This document shows, piece after piece, positions 51,401 to 62,309 of a stretch of DNA of 64,000 bases. Below the pieces are notes generated by a model. The model was not told where the DNA came from. It saw only the letters and a list, made by a program, of their open reading frames with translations, and did not search any database. Origin of the DNA: Oehlia diaphana (Eukaryota > Glomeromycota > Glomeromycetes > Glomerales > Glomeraceae); NCBI GenBank assembly GCA_003833135.1, contig QZLH01000304.1, forward strand, positions 36,214 through 100,213, in the 5' to 3' direction. The first letter of the stretch is position 1; each line of letters starts with the position of its first letter. The translations under genes were made by a program, and so were the position numbers.

Positions 51401-52360
51401 GGTGTTATCACATTATTTATATTATACAAATATATGGTGAATTAATAGTTTTACGACTGAGACCTATGAACTGCTACACAAATTTTGTGTTAAAATTCCA
51501 TATAAAATGAGTAATTACTGAAATGCAACTACACAAATAATAAATACAGTAAATTTATATTTTTTTATTTGATATTCAACCAATAATATTTTTTTTTAAT
51601 ATTTAAATAATAAATATATTTAGATATGATATGACAGTATTCTCAATTATTTTCAAAGAATAGCAACATCATCATTTATTAAAAAATATCACCACTGAAC
51701 CTTTATATTAGGTGGACTTGAAAGTAACTTTTACAATATCTAATTATGACAGATTTATTAATGAATATAAAGCTGCAAATTTTTTAGTACCAGAAGTTAA
51801 AAGGGTATTTGATGTATTAATTGATTCATTAAACCAATATTTTGATCTTATCAAAGATATTATTGAAGATGATGTTGAAGCGATACTTGTAAAATGATAT
51901 ACTAACACACTAATAAAGGAATTGATATTATACAAGCTAAAAACAATTATTATAACACATCTGCCTTTAGTAATATTGCAGTTAATATGAATGAAGAAGA
52001 AGTTGAAACATATAATACATTTAAAGGAGTGTGTTTTGCTAAGGTAACTAAATTAATTATTTAATACTTTTAATACTATTATTATTAAAACTAATAAAAA
52101 TATTGTATTTCTTAAAAAGATTTTAATGTTATCTAGTCTAAAAATTCCTGGTCACGAAGAATAAGAATTAGCATTAATACAATGGTATAATTTTAAATAT
52201 AATGATTTAAGCAGATTACTCAAATATGATTATTCGTATATGAAGATTATTCAAATATTTACGATTATAATAATTAATTCTATAATTGAACCAGTTCATA
52301 TTATTCCTCGTTTTGAAAAATCCAATAAGTACTTCATAAATATGTTTATTTTTTAATATG
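48419..52360 (+). pseudogene. Wrecked Plavaka-type transposase
   Basis: A chain of segments in changing frames, broken by many stops and frameshifts, keeps the order of Plavaka transposases of fungi. It starts with a C2H2 zinc finger (CLYQYCNVTFSHHAALREHTKSH), followed by an Asn/Asp/Glu-rich linker and a region at 48955-49269 (LLDVTYTEFMEL...). Then come ERVYREQWTG (49318), the segment WHRNKCDAKVLLGFLPKL (49487), LNIYNAMVLDHMYHCDLGLF (50018), IDEFDRWLVKIPRFSELKTF (50957) and TTETYELLHKFCVKIPYKMS (51452). C-terminal pieces run to ALIQWYNF (52172) and IIEPVHIIPRFEKSNKYF (52280). The family assignment is by recognition of these blocks; no single one is decisive. It is flanked on both sides by the foldback family. 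Confidence 0.7.
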
Positions 52361-52732
52361 TATAAAAAATAAAATAAACTAGTTGACTTTATATTTTAAT
52401 AACTAAACTATTTATATTTTTATTTTATACTGGCATTTTAAAAGAAAAATAATAGTATATAATAAAGTCACAAAGTTATTGAATAAGGTATTGAATAGGA
52501 ATATAATTGTGATATTGAACAAGATATTGATCAATATTTTAGTAGATTAACATATTGTTTAACATCTAAAAATTACAGTATTATGATCAATATTCAAGTT
52601 GTGATAATCATTACCATGTTTGACACACTGAATTTTGCAGCTCATTTTAACATATTGAATTACATTTTCATAATTTCCTATAAATGCATATCTTTTAGTA
52701 AGTGATGTAAAATATCTAACCATTGATTTTAT

Positions 52733-53899
52733 CACAGGTTGAAAAGTGAAAAATCAGGCATCAATCAGTCACCAATCGGGCACCAATCAGGTAGCTGATT
52801 GGTGACCGATTGGTGACTGATTGGCATTTTCGCCAAATACCGTCACCAATCAGGCAGTTTGNNNNNNNNNNNNNNNNNNNNNNNNNNNNNNNNNNNNNNN
52901 NNNNNNNNNNNNNNNNNNNNNNNNNNNNNNNNNNNNNNNNNNNNNNNNNNNNNNNNNNNNNNNNNNNNNNNNNNNNNNNNNNNNNNNNNNNNNNNNNNNN
53001 NNNNNNNNNNNNNNNNNNNNNNNNNNNNNNNNNNNNNNNNNNNNNNNNNNNNNNNNNNNNNNNNNNNNNNNNNNNNNNNNNNNNNNNNNNNNNNNNNNNN
53101 NNNNNNNNNNNNNNNNNNNNNNNNNNNNNNNNNNNNNNNNNNNNNNNNNNNNNNNNNNNNNNNNNNNNNNNNNNNNNNNNNNNNNNNNNNNNNNNNNNNN
53201 NNNNNNNNNNNNNNNNNNNNNNNNNNNNNNNNNNNNNNNNNNNNNNNNNNNNNNNNNNNNNNNNNNNNNNNNNNNNNNNNNNNNNNNNNNNNNNNNNNNN
53301 NNNNNNNNNNNNNNNNNNNNNNNNNNNNNNNNNNNNNNNNNNNNNNNNNNNNNNNNNNNNNNNNNNNNNNNNNNNNNNNNNNNNNNNNNNNNNNNNNNNN
53401 NNNNNNNNNNNNNNNNNNNNNNNNNNNNNNNNNNNNNNNNNNNNNNNNNNNNNNNNNNNNNNNNNNNNNNNNNNNNNNNNNNNNNNNNNNNNNNNNNNNN
53501 NNNNNNNNNNNNNNNNNNNNNNNNNNNNNNNNNNNNNNNNNNNNNNNNNNNNNNNNNNNNNNNNNNNNNNNNNNNNNNNNNNNNNNNNNNNNNNNNNNNN
53601 NNNNNNNNNNNNNNNNNNNNNNNNNNNNNNNNNNNNNNNNNNNNNNNNNNNNNNNNNNNNNNNNNNNNNNNNNNNNNNNNNNNNNNNNNNNNNNNNNNNN
53701 NNNNNNNNNNNNNNNNNNNNNNNNNNNNNNNNNNNNNNNNNNNNNNNNNNNNNNNNNNNNNNNNNNNNNNNNNNNNNNNNNNNNTTGGCGAAAATGCCAA
53801 TCAGTCACCAATCGGTTACCAATCAGTCACCAATCAGCTACCTGATTGGTACCCGATTGGTGACTGATTGATGCCTGATTTTTCACATTTCGACCTGTG
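52733..53899. mobile_element. Foldback element, copy 2, with assembly gap in its middle
   Basis: The left end CACAGGTTGAAAAGTGAAAA and right end (CACATTTCGACCTGTG on top strand) form the same inverted termini as copy 1, with the same ACCAATCAG/CTGATTGGT subterminal words. Bases 52862-53784 are N. The visible arms (129 and 115 bp) are close to inverse copies. Apparent open frames across the Ns are artefacts. Confidence 0.85.
52862..53784. other. Assembly gap (run of N, 923 positions)
   Basis: Undetermined bases inside a foldback element. The gap probably arises because the arms anneal or collapse in assembly. If copy 2 had the size of copy 1, only about 270 bases would be missing, so the N length is either an estimate or the copy carries extra DNA. 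Confidence 0.95.
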
Positions 53900-53913
53900 T
53901 ATATATCCATATA

Positions 53914-54406
53914 CAGTCGCACCTTCATAAGTGCACCCTTTATAAGTGTATTCCCTCCCTATATACACGCCATAACTTGGTTTCAAGCTAAAGACTTAGA
54001 GCTAAGTGCACATCATCTATGTTCTATACGTGCATATAATTCTGAATTCTGGGTATATATCAGAACACCCTACATAAATGCATTCATGTGACTATTATGT
54101 AATATTGACTAATCATCAATAGCTGTTTGGTTCTTTAAAATAGATAAATTTGACAATTTACATTTTTTTGAATAAAAAATATTTTTCAATTTTTTTAATT
54201 TTATTATATTATTTCACACCACAGATCATTTTGTATATGCAATTCTTTCATTAAAATGAAAATATAAAATAAAAGCGAATTTAAATAAATATTCTCTCCA
54301 ATTACTAATATTGATTTTTTTATTGGCTGTTTTTTAAGTGCACACACTTCCTAACTGCATGTGCATGGCTGGGTCTCAGGTGCGTGCACTTATGGAGGTG
54401 CGACTG
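53914..54406. mobile_element. Pogo/Tc1-mariner-like MITE, CAGTCGCACC ends
   Basis: 493 bp with TA on both sides (53912-53913, 54407-54408). Ends CAGTCGCACCTTCATAAGTG (left) and the inverse of CAGTCGCACCTCCATAAGTG (right) differ at one base over 23. GTGCAC/TGCACT words recur inside. No transposase frame. It begins 14 bp after foldback copy 2. Confidence 0.88.
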
Positions 54407-54408
54407 TA

Positions 54409-55745
54409 TATGTAATTTAAGAGAAAGACTTGAAACTGATTTTACTTCATTGAAAACTAATGATGCAAAATTTGCAGAAATATAATATTAGAGGATTTAA
54501 TATCAAAATGGATTTTTCCTAAAAATTATGTCTGAAATAAAGGTTACTTGAAAAACTAAAGGGTTTTGATAAGTTAGCAAAATGCTGAAATAGCAAAACT
54601 TTGCTAAAACTATATGAAATTCTTATTAAAATGTTGGCAAAACTCTGGAGAAAGCAAAACCTGGCAAAACTTATTATAAATGCTAAAACTGCTAAAATCT
54701 TTTTAAAATTATAATAAAATTATAGTAAAATTTAGAGAAACTAATTGTAGGATTTTGAAGAGATTTAAGTAAATAACTTTAGCCTGAAAGAATCTTTTTT
54801 TGACCTTCACTTCAAAGCTTAGATTTTATTAATTCCTTCTAAGAAAAATTAATATATTTTTAGCCAGTTAAGAATTTATGATCTTTAAACAAAATGAACA
54901 AATTGATATTTCTAAAACATCTACTGATAAGAATAAGATGATTTAATGACAGAAATGAGTAGTTTTTTTTAGAAAAAAGAATGCTAAAGCTGCACCAATA
55001 AAGGATGAATTAACATTATTTTGATATAGTAAAATTGCCTGTTCTTTGAAGAATATAATCCTTATTTATGATGGTTAACAAACAATAATCAATAACCAGT
55101 ATTACATAAACTAGCAATGAAGTATACCATCAACTGTTTGAGTTCATTGTTATTAACCAGTTCATGTTTTTTAAAAAAAAATAGAGAATATATTGATATA
55201 TATAGAGTAGAAGATGTTTAAGTATTAAATTTTCTAGCAGATATTGACATTATTATACATTAGTTATTTGAATAAATTTAAAATATAGAAAAATTCATTA
55301 TTATAGAAAATAAAATGTTCATTAAAACGTGATTAACAAAATGCTGCGCCATAAATTTTTTTTTTTTGAAATATTCGATTATCGAATCAAAACTTGCGAA
55401 ACGATTAATCGCGTTAATCGATTTCCAATCCCTAATAGGAATAAATCAAAGATCTCTTTTACAGATATTATACATGAAATAAGTAAGACATAATAATTTT
55501 CGCATACTGTATACTCAGAAGAATAATGCACTGTACAACTCATTAACTCAATTAAGTGTTAACCTTTTTACCTTTTAAACATTGTTTTATTTTACAAAAT
55601 ACTGTTGGGATAGAAACATGATAAGATTTTGATTACAAATACATTGTGTATGATACTATTAGCTTATATGAAATACAAAAAATGAAAAAACTATCAGAAT
55701 AGTAAATTGAATTTGCACGCCCAAATTTCTAACGAAATACAATTT
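54409..55745. other. Gene-free region with GCAAAACT-like degenerate repeats
   Basis: About 54560-54690 has loosely repeated GCAAAACT/GCTAAAACT words. 55370-55435 (CGATTATCGAATC ... GATTAATCGCGTTAATCGAT) contains short palindromes and may be a transposon end. No gene. Confidence 0.4.
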
Positions 55746-57437
55746 TTAGAATTTTCTTGGTTTAACCTTGACAATGAAATCTTCAGCAGTGTTAATATAT
55801 TCACGTCTAAGTTTAAGTGGTGCATTGATATCAGCCATTTCAATATCATATTTTCTGAAATATATCATTAAAGATTTTAATTCTATAATCGCCAACTTTT
55901 TTCCTGGACATATTCTGATCCCTCCTCCAAACATAGGGAAAACATTTTTCGCTTTTTGTTTTTCGAGTAAATATTTGTCACTTTCTTCAATCTTGTACCA
56001 CCTATCAGGATCGAATTTATCAGGGTCGGTCCAATTATCCTTGTGATTCATTATTGCAGAATAAAGCATTAGAAATCGAGTTGACGCTGGCCACTCGTAT
56101 CCTCCAACATTATCACTTTCGGTATTTAACCGATGCATCATGAACGAAACAGGGCAATTACGAAACACTTCGTTGATAACTGCCTCGCAATATTGTAATT
56201 CTTCAAGATTTTCATATGTTACAAGTTTTGTTAAGTCATTTCCAAGAACTTCATCCAATTCACGTCGTACTTTTTGTTTCACTTCAGGATAACGTCCGAG
56301 ATAATATACAATAAAGCAAAAAATATTAGCCACCTATATGATTAAGATTAAAAAGAGGTGAATTTATAATCTTGATGTTTTCTTAAATAAAAAACTCTTA
56401 TTTACAGTTTCGGTTCCACCAAGCAAACTATCGAGTATCATTCCACGAATCTCTCTGTCAGTCGCTGGTCTCAGTAAATCAGCACCGGAACGTTTTACCG
56501 TGTTGATATCACGTGGCGTATTCGCGGTTATATAGGATGTCACCATGTCGTGACGAAGAGGCTGATCTAACGGTGTATTCTCAATTTCAGCTTTTCTTTC
56601 TTTAACAACTTTACCTAACTTGTTAAGCAAATAATCCTTGTTTTCCAAATAACTTTTCCACTTTTCGCGAACAAATGGAACATAATGAAGCACAAACTGT
56701 TTACAAACTGTAAGATACATCAGTCCCCTTACGTAAGTTTCAACTGACTTAACAAACTTTTCAGATTCCTCAACCGTTTCAACCGTTTCTACTTTTTTTC
56801 CTTTTAAAGTATTGTCACTTTCAAGAATGGAATTATAATAAGAAGCAACAGAATTATTTTTTATGCTGGTTGTAACTTTAAAAATTATCTCGTTTGTAAA
56901 TCTATGCATCCATTTACTAAGATCTAATTCATAGTTTTCTCCAAGGTCAACCCAATAAGATTCCATTTCTTTACATAATACGTTTACCCATTCAACAGCT
57001 TGATAATTAAAATTCGGTGTCAAAATAGATTGATCAAAAAATTGACGATTAAACTTCCAAGATTCAAAATCATTGTTACTGCCTATTCCTGCTCCATATA
57101 ACTCATATTCAATAAATGATTCATCTGTGACAAATCTAGTGAAGAAGTTAGATTTCGTTGAAGGCATATTCAACTTATCAGTCAAATCTGCTCTACATAA
57201 TACGATATTACGTTCACCTGCCAAATATATTTCGAACATGTCTCCGTACTTTTTATGCATTGACGTAAAAAATTCATTAAATCCCATTCCAATACTTAGA
57301 TGAATGTTACCAATAAGTGGAAGTGGGAATGGACCGGGTAGAGGGTTCTTACGGGTAAAATAACGATAATAGAATCGAGATACATAGATAACTATCAAAG
57401 TTACCAAAAGAGAAGAAATCCCAAATAAAGAAATCAT
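55746..57437 (-). CDS. Cytochrome P450
   Basis: Two exons in phase: 57437-56406 and 56333-55746; 539 aa from the chosen Met. A membrane anchor (MISLFGISSLLVTLIVIYVS) is followed by the Pro-rich hinge NPLPGPFPLPLIGN. The I-helix oxygen motif GGTET (about 340-344) ends exon 1; the K-helix EVFR is at about 399-402, and the heme loop FGGGIRICPG has Cys at about 486. It is a class-II ER monooxygenase; substrate unknown. An in-frame Met 117 bases upstream (57554) would add 39 polar residues before the anchor, which is atypical for a P450, so the internal Met is preferred. Residues around VETVETVEESEKFVKSVETY are a small repeat. Nothing recognisable as a pathway partner is nearby. Confidence 0.92.
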
Positions 57438-57554
57438 TGTTAGTTGAACTTTTAGAAAAGCGTTTCGTGTGAAATCTGAGATGAACTGTAATCTGGAATC
57501 GATTTTTATAGTTTTGTCGCATGAATAATGAATATTTTTTTTGGTTAACAACAA

Positions 57555-60374
57555 TTTTTCATTATCATTGTACAGTACAACGATAAATAAAACTATCCGG
57601 AATACATATCATACATAGTTAAGATCGCTCATAAATAATTATCAACTGCTTATTAGTCCGGAGCGGTCTATCAATGTTAATCGTGAGTCGATGCTGATTG
57701 GCCTTCACCGTTACATAAAAACCTCAATAAAGCAAGTACTGGATCGTTGATTTTTTTTTTAGTTAAGATCGCTCCGGATTTAACACGGCTTTGCCGTTCC
57801 CAAGCGGAGAAGCCCGAAGGAGAATTACAAGCCAGAAGATCAGAGGGAACTCAAACACAAAAAATAAAGGAGAAAAAATATGATAGTACCTTATACGAGT
57901 TTACGAAATGTTATTAATTGTACAGCGTAGATAATTACATAATAATTATATAAAATAACGTAATGGTTATTGTCGACTGTAAAACAAAAAATAAGTGCAA
58001 CCAAATTTATTCTCAGAAGCAAAATTATACCCATGATCATCATAGCTGATTACACTGTATTCTAAGAATAACTGTGATATACAATATATTTATCTGCTAA
58101 TTAAACATAGAGTCACATATTAGTAAGACTATTGATTATAAGACATCAATACTTTTGGATGCTAGACATACTTCAATAAGGAAAATTCCATTATCTAGAC
58201 AAATGCATCTTTTTTACGATTAACAATATCCTTGAGTTTTTTGACATCTACTGCTATGAAAATGATGTTGTGCTTTGATATTTTGGAAGACATCAAGTTC
58301 TAATCCATTCAAAAAAGGGGTGATATTTGATCATAGATCTTCATTAAGAATTTTCTTAGTTATCTGGATGCATCTAGCCCGAAATTTGCAATTTTTCTTA
58401 GATTCTCTTTCCATTCAAGCATGTTCTAGTTTTATAATTCTTTTTTAGAATTCAGCATGTCCTAGCAAGGAAGTGAAAAATATTTTTGATGTAACAATAT
58501 CTAATGCTAATAACAATCATCATCTAGATCGATTTCAAAATATAGATTCAACCAGGTTGGTTATATAAGGTCAGCTTTATAGTTGTAATCCACAACTTAA
58601 GTAATTACAAATACATCAAAGTAGATGGCATAATAAGAATGGAACAATTAATAGTTATTTTTCTAATGTATCTATTCCAGTAAATGTTATCATGTATCCT
58701 TCCACTAAAATGGTACCAGAGGCATTAAGTAAAGATAATTAGTCTTTTTATTCATATTATATCCTTTAAACAGTTTTGCTAGCAAATTTGTCTGCAATTT
58801 TTTAAAATAAATTTATATCCAAATATAAAAATTTGCTAATATGATTTAGATTATCCTATAATTTTGCAGCTATATTGACTTACATTTTTAGCATCAATTG
58901 TATGGTTTTAATATATGACTAATGACTGTTAATCATCGATAAATTAAACTCAAAAAAATAATATCAGAATTTTTATATAATAAATTAATTTTCTTTTACC
59001 ATAATATTCTGCTTTACTACAAAGCATTTTAATATATTTCTTATTTTCATTATGAAACTTCACACTCTAATAAACAAAATAGAGATGATAAAATTTAACT
59101 TTATGTATTTTTTAAAATAATTCTCTTTCTAGAATTCTATGTAAAGTTATAATACCACTTCTAAACATTAAAAATCATTATAACAAATGTTGTTATTCAT
59201 AGAAAATTTTACATATTCTATTAAGCTTTAATATAGCTGCAATCAAATCCCAATGAGATCATTAAAGTTGAATGCAAAATTTTTCAAAATTTTTTGTTAT
59301 TTAAAAAATACAACTATTGATCAATGGTTAATCTTCAATCTTATAATATATAATTAATAAATAATGATCATTGTCACATAAATTATGATTTAAGCTCTTT
59401 GCAGAAAATATTTTATTAGAATAATTTCATTTCATAAAATTATATGAAAACTGAATTTTTGGTAAAATTGCAGGCAAATTTGCCTGCAATGTTTTACCAT
59501 TTGAGGGATAACAGTGATATATTCACAAATTTTTTTTTGTATCAGTTGTTATTCTAACAATGATTTATTTCTTAAATAAAATATATATTACGTTCTTATC
59601 ATAAATCTTAATAAATATCATGTGTAATAATATAATATAATATAGGGGTTAGATAAATAAATGGGAGGCTAACTTAAATGTTATACAGGTTTATCATTTA
59701 TTACATATGCACTAATTTCTGGAATTTAGCTTTTGCATCAAAAAAACCCAACTTTATCATATAAATACAAATCACCAGGTGTATAAAAATAATAGATCAA
59801 TATCAGCTAATGTGAATAAAATTGATCGTCATATAATTTTTTATTTTTTTTAATATAACCAATAAAATTTAAAAAATTAGAACAAAATTATTGTGATAAA
59901 ATTTTAAATAATTTGATGTACATATATACTAAATGGATAAATTTATATTCAATTAAAAGAGAAAATAAAGGCCTATCTAATAAATCTAAAATCACATGAA
60001 TTGAATCACTAGTTGTTGAGTAAATATGCTCAGTATAATTATTTTTAATTTTTAACTTTGATTGTTAATATTTCTACATCTAGTGATTCAATTTAAATGA
60101 TCTTTAATTACTAAAATAAAGTACACTTCTACCTTTTAAATAAATATAAAATTATTTGATTAGCATACATAGATATTGAGATATTAACAAACATGTAAAT
60201 TGCATAAAACTTGATATAAATAAATTTTTAAGTTAGTATATATATTACTTACCAAAAAATTATTTTCACAAAAGATCTTGAATAATTTTTGTCTTATTTA
60301 ATGATAATTATTCATTATTTAAGGTTTTAATTGAATAAAACTATTAAACTAAATATCAAAAAATAGAAGATAAT
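57555..60374. other. Long gene-free region
   Basis: AT-rich. Two features only: GATCGCTCCGG-related words in both orientations near 57620-57780, and a hairpin at about 59460-59500 (see findings). No exon set, tRNA or known RNA was recognised. Confidence 0.4.
59460..59502. repeat. Imperfect palindrome centred on GCAGGCAAATTTGCCTGC
   Basis: Arms TGGTAAAA-TTGCAGGCAAA and its inverse TTTGCCTGCAATGTTTTACC, with a two-base bulge. A related, weaker copy (GCTAGCAAATTTGTCTGC) occurs near 58778-58796. Possibly a very small MITE core. Confidence 0.55.
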
Positions 60375-60692
60375 TACCATATATCACGGGCTATAGTACC
60401 CCCCTATGCATAGTACCCCCCTTGAAAAATTTCATAGAATTGTATAGTACCCGGAAGGATATTTTACAATTATCTCATGATCCAGTAATCAGATTTGAGT
60501 TATCTATTTTTTGTTTGATAGCTTTCATTGAGCTATTCAAAATAAAAAAAAGATCGTTTAAATTGAACTAGTAGATCATGAGATATTCGCAAAAAACAGA
60601 ATTTTTAGGCTTTATTTAGTACCCGAGGGTACAAAGTCAAACCCCTGATTTTTGCAAGATACCTGGAGTACTGTGGCCCGCTATATACGGTA
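60375..60692. mobile_element. MITE with TACCRTATATMRCGGGC ends
   Basis: 318 bp. The left end TACCATATATCACGGGCTAT pairs with the inverse of the right end (TACCGTATATAGCGGGCCAC); about 22 of 28 positions match, including GTACTCC/GTACCCC further in. The interior has several GTACCC words and a TCATGA-centred palindromic pair (CTCATGATCCAGTA / TAGATCATGAG). Non-coding. Class unknown; ends resemble the element at 34446. Confidence 0.65.
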
Positions 60693-61423
60693 GTATAATA
60701 AAAAATAAAAAAAAACTTTCAAAAATCCAATATCATAGTTTATATTTTAATTTAATATATATTTTACAAAAAAAAAAGAGGAAATAAAGTTAAAAACAAA
60801 TAAAAAATAAATTTTCTTATAAATAAAAAAATATTCATTTATTTTTTCTTTTACTTACTGTTTAAAAATAACCACTTTATATATTTACAACTTTTTTAAC
60901 TCATTTAATAAAAAAGTAATTAAAAAGTGATTAAAAGTGATTGAAAAAAGAAGCAGGAATTATCATTGTTTTTGAATATAATTTAAAAATTTTTTTTTAT
61001 TTTCTAATAAATTTGAATCATCTGAATATATAATACATATTTAATTTAAGTTTGTAAAACACAATTTTTGTTAAACGAATAAATTTTATAAAAATCTTAA
61101 TTTTGGCTAATTCTACAAATCGGCAGATATAATCACTTTCATAATTGGTTAAACTAATTTCACTTTTTTTTATTTTTTTCAACACGTACACATAGAAAAG
61201 TAACCAATCTCAGAAGTCAAAGTTGTATATATTAGCTCTATATAGGCAAAGCTTTGTTCTTAATTTTATATGTTTTTGCTCTTTTATGATAAAAAGTTAA
61301 AATTATATCAAGATTTTAACAAGTATATACTAAATATTTTTATGTAAAACAATTTAAAATAGTTTTTTCTTCTTTTATTATGTATTATTTTCAAGTGTAT
61401 AATAAAATTTTATATATTTTTGA
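60693..61423. other. Gene-free AT-rich spacer
   Basis: No gene or repeat family recognised. Confidence 0.45.
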
Positions 61424-61781
61424 GGTATTTCTAGTATTCTGAAAGGGTCAGATCAAATCAGGTTTCTGACTCGTATTTAGAGATTAGGTTAAGGTTATAT
61501 GATTTAATGACCTGTAATCTGCATAAACTTGACTTGACCCATCAAATCAGATTATACTTTTATTTTGATCTAATGACCTAAATCTTTTATTATATTTTTA
61601 ACGTTAACTATAAATTTCAATTTTTTATATTAAATATAACTTGACAGGTCAAATTGGGTTATTTAAGTTAGACTATAATCGAATTAAGTTAAATCTGAAT
61701 CATTACTTTTACACTCAGGTTGAGTTCAAATACATCTCAAAATCTGACCCAATTTGACTCCTTTAGAATACTAGGTATTTC
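61424..61781. mobile_element. hAT-type MITE with 8-bp target duplication
   Basis: The element spans 61432-61773 (342 bp). It is bounded by a perfect 8-bp direct repeat GGTATTTC (61424-61431 and 61774-61781). Terminal inverted repeats TAGTATTCTGAAAGGGTCAG / TAGTATTCTAAAGGAGTCAA start with nine identical bases. An 8-bp duplication is the hallmark of hAT elements. The interior is full of GACC/GACCTG and GGTCA words; no ORF. Confidence 0.85.
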
Positions 61782-61884
61782 AAACAGCTGATTTAAAATT
61801 TAAAAAATATAGATAAAAAAAATATTTATGTGTAATTTTGCTACTAATTTATTATAATATTTACATACATCGGAAAATTTTTTA

Positions 61885-62097
61885 GGGTGCAGATCTGCGA
61901 AGAACTGCAAAATTCACAGTTTTCCGCATTTTTTTTTACACTTTTTTACGCATTTCTGCAAAGTTCTGTGAATTTTGCAATTTAGCAGATTACCGCAGAA
62001 GTTTTTTTATAAAATTTGCGAAATTCTGCAATTTTACAGGTTTCTGCAGATTTATTAAAAAAATTCTGCAGTAATCTGCGAAATTGCAGAATCTGCA
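61885..62097. repeat. TCTGC/GCAGA-rich inverted-repeat element
   Basis: Dense, mutually inverted TCTGCGAA / TTCTGCAA and GCAGA words. Ends TGCAGATCTGCGAA (about 61890) and the inverse of TGCAGATTCTGCAA (about 62080) suggest a MITE of about 205 bp. Target duplications are not clear. Confidence 0.55.
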
Positions 62098-62168
62098 GCT
62101 AATTAAACATCATGTGTTACGCATATCAAAAGTTTAAAAAAGATGAAAAAAAGGATCATCTTTTTTAA

Positions 62169-62303
62169 ACTCCCCTTTCCCTTCTTCCACTTTGTCCCTC
62201 CCCTATCATCCCTCCCCTTCCCTTTCGTCCTTCCCTTTCCCTTCGTCCTTCCCTTCCCCTTCATCCTTCCCTTCCCCTTCATCCTTCCCTTCCCCCTTTC
62301 TGC
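62169..62303. repeat. Pyrimidine-strand minisatellite
   Basis: One strand is nearly all C/T: imperfect 18-19-bp units of the type CCTTCCCTTCCCCTTCAT, about six copies. Such a mirror-like polypyrimidine tract could form triplex DNA. It directly precedes the hairpin array. Confidence 0.8.
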
Positions 62304-62309
62304 TTCTTT

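Noticed and set aside
52810..53871. Long open frames spanning the N run
   Set aside because: They are open only because N codons contain no stops; the flanking bases are foldback arms.
57616..57780. Possible TIR pair GATCGCTC / GGAGCGGTC
   Set aside because: Only 11 bases match imperfectly and no outer boundary or duplication is visible.
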